From contig JAPPJA010000039.1 of assembly GCA_028874675.1 (NCBI GenBank), forward strand, positions 1 to 5,737: 5,737 nucleotides of DNA. Direction: 5' to 3'. This DNA comes from Chloroflexota bacterium. Its GTDB lineage: Bacteria; Chloroflexota; Dehalococcoidia; Lucifugimonadales; UBA3495. Under the pieces are notes generated by a model. That model searched no databases and was not told the origin of the DNA. It saw nothing but the letters and a program-made list of their open reading frames with translations. Numbering within the stretch: the stretch's first letter is position 1; the number at the start of each line of letters is the position of its first letter. Both the position numbers and the translations under genes were made by a program. Positions 1-5,367 of this stretch are shown here, in pieces.

Positions 1-1236
1 GCCTTCCCATACGTCGATGCCTGCCTTTAGCCGGGGAGGGCAGAGTTCGACGGCCACGGTGCCGCTGAGATTTCGGGCCTTACGGCGAGCCGAATCGATC
101 AGGTCCAACGTGGCGTCGGTCTCCGGTTCCTCGACTTCCACTGGTGGCCACCAGAGCAGGTGCACTGTGCCAAATCCGGGGTCGGCGATGAGTCCCGCGC
201 CCGTCGGGAGCTCCATGGCGGCCACCAGGGAGCCCACGTTGCTGGGAGGGAGTGTGACTTTCAGGGCAAGGAAAGGCAAGTCCTCCTCTCGCCAGGGAAG
301 GTCCGTCAGCCTGGCCAGCAGGTCTGTCGCCGCCGACTCATCCAGGGTTATTCCGCCTGGAGAGCCGCCGGCTTCCAGCTGACGGGTGGAATCTTCCAGG
401 CGTCGCGACGCCGCCCGGGGGCGACCTGAAATGAATGCCAGGGCCACGGCGTCCGAGTCGCCTGGAACATCCAGCCCCAGCCTTGCCGCTATATTGCGGC
501 TGACTACCTGCAGGCCCTGGGGGGCATAGACCTGGGAGATGAGGGCTCCGGCGGCGGTCACCGCTCCGGATACTGATGGGAAGGCGGCCGCCAGCGCTGC
601 CCATGTACCCTGGATGGGAGCCAGCTTGAAGGAGGCCTCCACTATAACGCCCAGGGTGCCCAGGGAACCGGTGTACAGCTTGTTCAGGTCGTAGCCCGTA
701 ACGTTCTTGACCACGCGCCCGCCGGCCCGGGCCTCGCTGCCGTCGGAGCCTGCTACGCTGATGCCGATAGTCCAGTCCCTGGGGAGGCCGTAGGAAAAGC
801 GCAGGGGGCCACTGAATCCGGTGGCCAGAATCCCGCCAACCGTGGCGCGGTGGGGCAGGGGAGCCTCCAGCGGGACATACTTGTCGCCCTGGGCCAGTTC
901 CCTCCGCAGGTCCGCCAGGGTTATGCCCGCTTCCGTTGTAACGGTCAGGTCAGCGGGCTGGTAGTCCATTATCCGGTTGAGGCCGGACAGGTCCAGAATT
1001 ACGTCAACCTGGGCAGGCAGGTTGCCCAGGGAGGACAGGACGCCGCCGCCACGCGGGTAAAGCCTCACTCCGTCGGCGGCCGCCCACCGGATGACTTCGG
1101 AAAGCTGCTGGCGGTCTGCGGGACGCACCACGGCCCGGGCAGCCACCCCGTCCACGGATGCGCCTTCCGCTGCCAGGACAGCGTCGGGGCCGACCCTGGA
1201 GGACAAGTTCCGGGCAAAGGCAGGGGGCGAGGTCAT
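1..1236 (-). CDS. glcE: GlcE-like FAD-binding oxidase subunit, C-terminus cut off by window edge
   Basis: The reading frame opens at ATG 1236-1234 and stays open for 412 codons to the window edge. The protein resembles the glycolate oxidase GlcE subunit, an FAD-binding protein that works with GlcD and GlcF to oxidise 2-hydroxy acids. Visible motifs are an N-terminal PCMH-type FAD domain (about residues 30-205) with PRGGG at 61-65, the GGxxATGxSGP segment at 134-144, and the GlcE hallmark GGRVVKNVTGYDLNKLYTGS at about 172-191 followed by LGTLGV. Near the cut end, a VELCPPRLKAGIDVWEG stretch matches the usual region shortly before the GlcE terminus, so probably only a few tens of residues are missing. 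Family members are often about 350-430 residues. The start is the first ATG after the glcD stop; no earlier in-frame start exists. No good Shine-Dalgarno is present, which suggests translational coupling to glcD. The family call is firm; the exact substrate is not known. Confidence 0.9.
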   Translation of the reverse strand, partial: MTSPPAFARNLSSRVGPDAVLAAEGASVDGVAARAVVRPADRQQLSEVIRWAAADGVRLYPRGGGVLSSLGNLPAQVDVILDLSGLNRIMDYQPADLTVTTEAGITLADLRRELAQGDKYVPLEAPLPHRATVGGILATGFSGPLRFSYGLPRDWTIGISVAGSDGSEARAGGRVVKNVTGYDLNKLYTGSLGTLGVIVEASFKLAPIQGTWAALAAAFPSVSGAVTAAGALISQVYAPQGLQVVSRNIAARLGLDVPGDSDAVALAFISGRPRAASRRLEDSTRQLEAGGSPGGITLDESAATDLLARLTDLPWREEDLPFLALKVTLPPSNVGSLVAAMELPTGAGLIADPGFGTVHLLWWPPVEVEEPETDATLDLIDSARRKARNLSGTVAVELCPPRLKAGIDVWEG

Positions 1237-1260
1237 ATCCCGAAGCGGGTGCGGGGAAGG

Positions 1261-2700
1261 CTACACATACATACCCGGGTCCACCTGCGCGGGAGTGCGC
1301 TGCAGGGCCGGCTCGTAGGACTCCCCGTCGGGGAAAATCTTGCCGGGATTGAGGCGATTGGCCGGCGCAAAGGCGTCGCGCACCAGCTTCATGGTATCCA
1401 TGTCGCGCTCGGTATAGACCAGGGGCATGAACTGCTTCTTTTCGAGGCCGATGCCGTGTTCGCCGCTGAGGCTGCCGCCCATTTCCACGCAGTACTCCAT
1501 CAACTCGGCGGCTCCGGCCATGGCCCGGTCCTTCACCCCCGGCTCCCGCTCGTCAAAGAGCATGCAGGGATGGAGGTTGCCGTCGCCGGCATGGAAGACG
1601 TTGGCGATAATGATGCCGTACTTCTCGGACACCTCGGAGACCTTGCGCAGGACCTGCGTCAGGCGGGTCCGGGGCACCACGCCGTCCACCAGGTAGTAGT
1701 TGGGAGCGATGGTGCCGAAGGCCCCGAAGGCGGTCTTGCGGCCCAGCCACAGGCGTTCCCGCTCGCTGTCCTCTTCGGCCACCCTGACGTCGCTGGCCCC
1801 GGTTTCCCACAGGGCCGATTCCACCTCGCGGCTGACTTCGTCCACCTCTTCCCACAGGCCCTCCAGTTCGATGAGCAGGACGGCCCCGGCGTCTTCGGGA
1901 TAGCCGGCGTCGGTCACGTTCTGGACGGCGCGAATGCTGAGGGCGTCGATCATTTCCAGGGCGGCGGGCACTATGCCGTGGCCGATTACGGCGGAGACGG
2001 CGCTGCAGGCGGAGTCTATGTCGGGGAAGACGCCCAGGAAAGTCTTGACCGTCTCAGGGAGGGGGAGCAGCCGCACGGTGATTCGGGTGGCGATGCCAAA
2101 GGTGCCCTCGGACCCCACGAATACGCCCCGCAGGTCGTACCCGGGAATCTCCCTGGCTCCGGCGCCCAGGTTGACCATGGCGCCGTCCTCCAGCGCCACC
2201 CGCATGCCCAGGACATGGTTGGTGGTGGTGCCGTAGGCCAGGCAATGGGGGCCGCCGGCGTTTTCGGCGATGTTGCCGCCCAGGCTGCACGCCTTCTGGC
2301 TGGAGGGGTCAGGGGCGTACCTCATGCCGAACTTGCGCACGTGGGTGTCAAGGTCGAGGTTGATGACGCCCGGTTCGATGGTGGCAGTGCGGTTCTCGGT
2401 GTCCACCTGAAGGATGCGGTTCATGCGGGTGAAGGAAATCTGGATGCCTCCGGGCGCTGCCAGGGCCCCGCCGCTGAGGCCCGTACCTGACCCCCGCCCG
2501 GCCACCGGGACTCCCTCGCGGTAGGCCAGGGCCAGGGTGCGGCTCACTTCGTCCTCGTTGGCGGGCAGGACTACCGCCCGGGGCATGGACCGGTCAACGG
2601 AGCCGTCGTACTCGTACACCAGCAGGTCTTCGGGGTGGAAAATCACGTAATCCGCCCCGACTATTCCCTTCAGACTCTCGATGAATTGTGCTGGCTGCAC
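1261..2700 (-). CDS. glcD: GlcD-like FAD-linked oxidase (2-hydroxy acid dehydrogenase, large subunit)
   Basis: The 479-residue product matches the FAD-linked oxidase family of GlcD and D-lactate dehydrogenases, which transfer electrons from a 2-hydroxy acid to FAD and then to an iron-sulfur partner. In order it shows an N-terminal FAD-binding (PCMH) domain with VAGRGSGTGLSGGAL at about 66-80, PDPSSQKACSLGGNIAENAG at about 130-149, and a C-terminal FAD-oxidase domain with HAGDGNLHP at about 370-378 and SGEHGIG at about 412-418, then LNPGKIFP at about 450. The histidine-bearing HAGDGNLHP motif is the usual substrate/metal region. Length is normal (E. coli GlcD has 499). I chose GTG 2700 because GGAG lies 4 bases upstream and homology-like sequence begins there; an in-frame ATG at 2835 would add 45 proline-rich residues lacking a convincing ribosome site. 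glcE follows after 24 bases. No Fe-S (CxxC) domain is fused, so a separate GlcF is expected. Glycolate, lactate or another hydroxy acid are all possible substrates. Confidence 0.92.
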   Translation of the reverse strand: MQPAQFIESLKGIVGADYVIFHPEDLLVYEYDGSVDRSMPRAVVLPANEDEVSRTLALAYREGVPVAGRGSGTGLSGGALAAPGGIQISFTRMNRILQVDTENRTATIEPGVINLDLDTHVRKFGMRYAPDPSSQKACSLGGNIAENAGGPHCLAYGTTTNHVLGMRVALEDGAMVNLGAGAREIPGYDLRGVFVGSEGTFGIATRITVRLLPLPETVKTFLGVFPDIDSACSAVSAVIGHGIVPAALEMIDALSIRAVQNVTDAGYPEDAGAVLLIELEGLWEEVDEVSREVESALWETGASDVRVAEEDSERERLWLGRKTAFGAFGTIAPNYYLVDGVVPRTRLTQVLRKVSEVSEKYGIIIANVFHAGDGNLHPCMLFDEREPGVKDRAMAGAAELMEYCVEMGGSLSGEHGIGLEKKQFMPLVYTERDMDTMKLVRDAFAPANRLNPGKIFPDGESYEPALQRTPAQVDPGMYV

Positions 2701-2704
2701 GGCG

Positions 2705-2708
2705 CTCC
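2705..2708 (-). promoter_or_regulatory. Ribosome binding site deciding the glcD start
   Basis: Read on the minus strand, GGAG sits 4 bases before the GTG at 2700. The spacing is slightly short, but it is the best site near any candidate start of this gene; neither ATG 2835 nor ATG 2775 has a comparable purine tract. Confidence 0.45.
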
Positions 2709-2845
2709 AACCCCCACGGGCGGGATATGACCGGAAACGATTTTGAGAAAGCTTGCCTGGGCGATGATAGAGCATTGGCAGGGGTACAGGCAAGGACGGG
2801 GGCACGGAAGAAACGTCGCGGCTTACGTGGTTCATAGCAGGTAGC

Positions 2846-2864
2846 GGCGGGTTTCAAACCCGCC
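2846..2864. repeat. 19-base perfect palindrome, likely dispersed hairpin repeat
   Basis: Nine-base arms GGCGGGTTT and AAACCCGCC flank a single C, giving a perfect inverted repeat. It lies in the gap between the deoxyribosyltransferase gene and glcD. There is no T-run on either side, so it does not look like a rho-independent terminator. Hairpins with a GGCGGGTTT-type arm are familiar to me as dispersed intergenic repeats in environmental bacterial genomes, and the flanking bases (about 2841-2900) may belong to the same unit; that is recollection and inference. Confidence 0.6.
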
Positions 2865-3098
2865 ATGGCTGCATTTCGACCATTCTGCCTGTGCCGTACC
2901 ACCTGGAATGGAGCGCTTCCAGCACGGGAGAACGGTTCAGGCTTGGCGGGCTTTCCGCGCCGGCCAGGCCCGCCGTTCCGGAGAAAGCCGGTTGCGCGTA
3001 ATCCTGGCCGCGTTTGACCTCTACGCCAGGGTGGCCTTGGTGGGTTCCGGCCTGAAATGGAGCTAACGTCAACGCCAAAGGCCCATCCCCATTTCGGC

Positions 3099-3563
3099 TC
3101 AGGGCGCTACCGCCCAGCGGGCCAGGGCCTTGTCCTTATCCGCTATCTCCGCCACAGAAGTGTAGTAGTAGTCCCTCCAGTCCTGCTCGGGCATCCCGGT
3201 AAACAGCATCAGGTTAAGCGGATACTCCTCGCTGTCGGTGGCCCGTCTGAAGTCGTCGCGGAACAGAAAGGTGGGTTTGCCCAGGGCTATTGCCATGCCG
3301 AGTTCCACCATCACCCCTTCGTCGGGCGGTACACCGTTAACCACGGCGAAGGTGGAGTCCGATTCCACCACGTCCCGAAAGTCGGCCTGCCCCACCTGGT
3401 AAGCCCATCCGGCCTCCGAGAAGTCCACCTGGTTGTTGCGGGCAAAGGGCTCCCAGACCTCCAGCCCCAACCCCTCCAGCGCGGCAACCAGGGGCGGCAG
3501 CAGCAACTCCCGCTGCTGCGCGGAAAAACCATACGGGTTGGCCAGGTAGATCGTCTTGGGCAT
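3099..3563 (-). CDS. Nucleoside 2-deoxyribosyltransferase-like protein
   Basis: The 154-residue product matches the nucleoside 2-deoxyribosyltransferase family, cytosolic enzymes that exchange the base on 2'-deoxyribonucleosides or hydrolyse deoxynucleoside monophosphates (salvage). It begins with MPKTIYLANPYGF, the typical first strand and loop carrying a tyrosine (Y6). Candidate catalytic residues are D61, D81 and E87, the last in DEGVMVELGMAIALGKP. Their spacing (D61 to E87 is 26, D81 to E87 is 6) equals that of Asp72, Asp92 and Glu98 in the Lactobacillus leichmannii enzyme, as I recall it. Length fits the family (about 140-165). I chose ATG 3563 because it starts directly at the family N-terminus and GAGGGAG lies upstream; an in-frame ATG at 3632 would add 23 residues of unrelated character. 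It is separated by gaps from both neighbours, so it is probably expressed alone. It could act on nucleosides or on nucleotides; sequence alone does not decide. Confidence 0.85.
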   Translation of the reverse strand: MPKTIYLANPYGFSAQQRELLLPPLVAALEGLGLEVWEPFARNNQVDFSEAGWAYQVGQADFRDVVESDSTFAVVNGVPPDEGVMVELGMAIALGKPTFLFRDDFRRATDSEEYPLNLMLFTGMPEQDWRDYYYTSVAEIADKDKALARWAVAP

Positions 3564-3573
3564 GGCGGTAATT

Positions 3574-3580
3574 CTCCCTC
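3574..3580 (-). promoter_or_regulatory. Ribosome binding site for the deoxyribosyltransferase gene
   Basis: On the minus strand GAGGGAG lies 10 bases before the ATG at 3563. The spacing is a little long but the tract is strong, and it favours this start over the upstream in-frame ATG at 3632. Confidence 0.5.
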
Positions 3581-3680
3581 GTTGACCAGTATTGCACCAA
3601 AGTAGCACCCAATCCCAGCGGATGGCGCGCATGTAACAGTTCAGAAATTAGGGGAATTACTTGCCTCGACGCCCGACATC

Positions 3681-3708
3681 GTAGGGGCGCAAGGCCTTGT
3701 GCCCCTAC
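3681..3708. repeat. 28-base near-perfect palindrome
   Basis: The sequence folds on itself as 14 pairs with only one G-T wobble: arms start GTAGGGGC and end GCCCCTAC, and the centre is AAGGCCTT. It sits in the gap between the LLM oxidoreductase stop and the deoxyribosyltransferase start. No T-run follows on either strand, so a terminator of the classical type is unlikely. Its form (GTAGGGGC outer arms) is that of a dispersed intergenic hairpin repeat. A further direct repetition, CTGCGCC then CCTGCGCC, follows within 30 bases. Confidence 0.7.
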
Positions 3709-3868
3709 CCACGCAAACCCTGCGCCCCTGCGCCCTCATCGCATTTTGGCCAAGGTGAGCGCGCGCGAAGCGTAAGCGCCCGGGTGCTGCCCCCACGCCG
3801 GTATCGGCCCGCCAACGGGGACTCGTCATGCGCCCCGGACCCTTCATCAGTCCCAAGGCGACATTGCC

Positions 3869-4909
3869 CTACCCTGCGGCCAGGGCGGGCAGTATATGGT
3901 TTCCAAAGGCCGCCACTTCGGCTTCCGGTGGCGCGAAGGTCAGGCAGGGCATCAGGTAAAGCTGGTTAACCCCCAGCTGCGCCATCTCCCGGATGCGTTC
4001 CGTGCAGTGTTCCGGCGTTCCAATCAGGCCCATGGCGTCGCAGAGCTGTCCATTGACGTCGTCGCTGACAAACCGGGTCAGCTCGATGGCCTCCTCCCAG
4101 TTCGGCGCATGGCCCAGGTCCGGATAGACGTCGTACACCGCCTGGGGAATCTCGTAAGACGGAATCTCAAACCCCGACGAGGGCAGCCAGTTGGGTCCGC
4201 CCCACATCAGGCCCCAGTGGACCGAAACCGGCCTGGCCAGCCGGCGGGCCTCCTCGTCCGAGTCCGCCACGCAGGTCCTGACCGCAAACATAATGTCCAG
4301 GTCGTCCAGGCTGCGCCCGCTGCGTTTTGCCCCCGTTTCCACGTGGCCCAGGGCCTTCTCCACAATCCCGGGCGTATAGCCCACCAGCGCCAGCACGCCG
4401 TCCGCGACCTCTCCTGCCAGTTCCAGCGAGCGGGGGCCCGATGCCGCCATCAACACCGGCACTCGAGGCCCGTCGGTAAAGTCCAGGCGATTGCTCATAA
4501 CGCCGTAGTCCACGCTCTCGCCGGCCAGCAGCGCCTTGACCTCCGTTATGCACCGGCGCATTTGGCGCAGCGTGGCCGGCCGCCGGCCTATCGTGCTTGC
4601 CGAGGTGTATCCCGTTCCCACTATTACCCGAGTGCGCCCGGGGGCCAGTTCAGCCACCGTCTGGGCGGCCCCCGCCATCACCGAAGGAATGCGTCCGAAG
4701 GGATTTGTGACCGCGGGAAAAAGCTGCAGCCTGCTGGTGGCCCCTGCCGCCAGTCCCAGGGTAACGAACGTGTCCCGGCAAATCATCTGGCTGTCCAGGA
4801 TGCCGGCCCCGTCAAATCCCGCCGCCTCAATCCGGCGGATCATGTCCAGAATTTCGGGCATGGGCGATGTGCCCGGAACCCGCATGGAAATCTTTATCGG
4901 TTGAGTCAT
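3869..4909 (-). CDS. LLM-class (luciferase-like) flavin-dependent oxidoreductase
   Basis: The 346-residue product fits the bacterial luciferase-like TIM-barrel family, closest in style to the Mer/F420-dependent branch. It starts with a first barrel strand (IKISMRVPG), then IRRIEAAGFDGAGILDSQ (about 24-41), an AVTNPFGR segment at about 66-73, RVIVGTGYTSASTIGRRP at about 94-111, and the hallmark VPVLMAASGPRSLELAGEVA at about 150-169 followed by DGVL. Near the C-terminus GTPEHCTERI (about 297-306) matches the usual GTPEEVAERL-like helix. These enzymes use FMN or F420 to oxidise or reduce varied small molecules; neither cofactor nor substrate can be fixed here. I chose ATG 4909 because GGAGGGAG lies 5 bases upstream; an in-frame GTG at 4924 overlaps that site. 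Length is normal. It is transcribed away from the downstream nuclease gene and is separated by about 300 bases from the deoxyribosyltransferase gene. Confidence 0.92.
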   Translation of the reverse strand: MTQPIKISMRVPGTSPMPEILDMIRRIEAAGFDGAGILDSQMICRDTFVTLGLAAGATSRLQLFPAVTNPFGRIPSVMAGAAQTVAELAPGRTRVIVGTGYTSASTIGRRPATLRQMRRCITEVKALLAGESVDYGVMSNRLDFTDGPRVPVLMAASGPRSLELAGEVADGVLALVGYTPGIVEKALGHVETGAKRSGRSLDDLDIMFAVRTCVADSDEEARRLARPVSVHWGLMWGGPNWLPSSGFEIPSYEIPQAVYDVYPDLGHAPNWEEAIELTRFVSDDVNGQLCDAMGLIGTPEHCTERIREMAQLGVNQLYLMPCLTFAPPEAEVAAFGNHILPALAAG

Positions 4910-4914
4910 CGCGG

Positions 4915-4922
4915 CTCCCTCC
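4915..4922 (-). promoter_or_regulatory. Strong ribosome binding site for the LLM oxidoreductase
   Basis: On the minus strand GGAGGGAG ends 5 bases before the ATG at 4909. It decides between this ATG and the GTG at 4924, which lies upstream of the site and so cannot use it. Confidence 0.75.
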
Positions 4923-4997
4923 ACGGCTTTGCCGGCTCTTCAGGTTGACTAAGGGGTGTTGTCATATTGAAGGTAGAAGTATCCCAGCGTACCTTTT

Positions 4998-5064
4998 CGT
5001 CGTTCCCGCGAAGGCGGGAACCTCGCCGGCTGTAGTCAAGATTCCTGCTCTCACAGGAATGACG
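4998..5064. repeat. REP-like inverted doublet (67 bases)
   Basis: Two 25-base imperfect palindromes, 4998-5022 and 5040-5064, face each other across a 17-base spacer. The left one holds GTTCCCGC...GCGGGAAC and the right one ATTCCTG...CAGGAAT. The outer ends are CGTC and GACG, and the two halves are inverted copies matching at about 18 of 25 positions. This is the organisation of REP doublets (REPIN-like, BIME-like), small non-coding elements that in other bacteria are moved by RAYT (IS200/IS605-like) transposases. The CGTCATTCCCGCG-type arm is widespread in intergenic DNA of many bacteria. No transposase is in the window. The right half has diverged (T for C changes), suggesting an old copy. 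Confidence 0.75.
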
Positions 5065-5293
5065 GGGCAATTTAACGACACGCCATAGCCCCTTGCCGGC
5101 TCGCCGCTCCCGGCTTGCCTGGACCACTCAAATGGGCGGCTGCCCGTCTCCGCCGCCGATGCCCGTCCGGTAAGCCCGGGCTCTATGTTGCGGATTTCCG
5201 CCGTCGGGCCAACATATGCGGCATACTGGCAAATCATACCGAGCCAGTCCAGGTTGCGCCAGACCTCCTGCAGTTTCTGCTGACACTTGCCCA

Positions 5294-5321
5294 TTGCCGT
5301 ATCCGCCGTGCCGCTTATAGA
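5294..5321 (+). promoter_or_regulatory. Possible promoter for the nuclease gene
   Basis: TTGCCG (5294-5299) and TATAGA (5316-5321) are spaced 16 bases apart, a sigma-70-like arrangement about 47 bases upstream of the nuclease ATG. A perfect TTGACA at 5326-5331 also occurs but has no good -10 box at the proper distance. Such matches arise by chance, so this is weak. Confidence 0.2.
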
Positions 5322-5356
5322 CTGGTTGACAGAACATTTATTCGCATGAAGCAGGC

Positions 5357-5362
5357 GAGGTG
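5357..5362 (+). promoter_or_regulatory. Ribosome binding site for the nuclease gene
   Basis: GAGGTG lies 5 bases before the ATG at 5368, a standard arrangement that fixes this start. Confidence 0.7.
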
Positions 5363-5367
5363 ACGAC

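Larger units (their letters stand above)
2701..3098. other. Gene-free interval between the deoxyribosyltransferase gene and glcD
   Basis: This interval of nearly 400 bases holds the palindrome at 2846-2864 and two weaker inverted repeats: CTGGAA/TTCCAG (2903-2908 and 2917-2922) and GGCGGGC/GCCCGCC (2945-2951 and 2968-2974). The latter could form a stem downstream of the deoxyribosyltransferase transcript, but no T-run follows. Short open frames here read through the repeats, are low in complexity and have no ribosome sites, so I do not call a gene. The glcD promoter should lie in this stretch, but I see no convincing -35/-10 pair. Confidence 0.6.
3564..3868. other. Gene-free interval between the LLM oxidoreductase and deoxyribosyltransferase genes
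   Basis: About 305 bases without a supported gene. It contains the palindrome at 3681-3708 and GC-rich, repeat-like sequence around 3709-3790. The open frames on both strands here read through the palindrome and have no recognisable protein features. The deoxyribosyltransferase promoter should lie at about 3580-3660; I see no strong -35/-10 match there. Confidence 0.6.
4910..5367. other. Divergent intergenic region between the LLM oxidoreductase and nuclease genes
   Basis: This 458-base region separates divergent genes, so it should carry promoters for both. It contains the REP-like doublet at 4998-5064. The remaining 5065-5340 has open frames on both strands: a minus-strand frame ending inside the REP element and a plus-strand frame at 5115-5363. 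Neither has a good ribosome site or a recognisable motif, so I do not call a gene, although a short or decayed gene at about 5100-5300 cannot be excluded. Confidence 0.55.

Noticed and set aside
850..2490. A 546-codon open frame on the plus strand
   Set aside because: It lies antisense to glcD and glcE, whose family motifs are unmistakable. Its glycine/histidine/valine-rich composition is typical of a mirror frame in GC-rich coding DNA.
2701..2835. A 45-residue N-terminal extension of GlcD starting at ATG 2835
   Set aside because: There is no ribosome site for that ATG, the extension is proline- and serine-rich and unlike the family, and a GTG with GGAG upstream lies at the family N-terminus.
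2854..3078. A 74-codon minus-strand frame in the gap upstream of glcD
   Set aside because: It reads through the palindromic repeat, has no ribosome site and shows low-complexity composition, so it is best explained as repeat sequence that happens to be open.
3681..3708. Rho-independent terminator after the LLM oxidoreductase gene
   Set aside because: The stem is strong, but no T-run follows on the minus strand and it is 160 bases past the stop codon.
3896..4948. A 350-codon open frame on the plus strand
   Set aside because: It is antisense to the LLM oxidoreductase along almost its whole length and is arginine/histidine-rich without any recognisable motif.
4998..5064. CRISPR repeats next to the Cas4-like nuclease
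   Set aside because: There are just two units, in inverted rather than direct orientation, with a 17-base spacer, which fits a REP doublet and not a CRISPR array.
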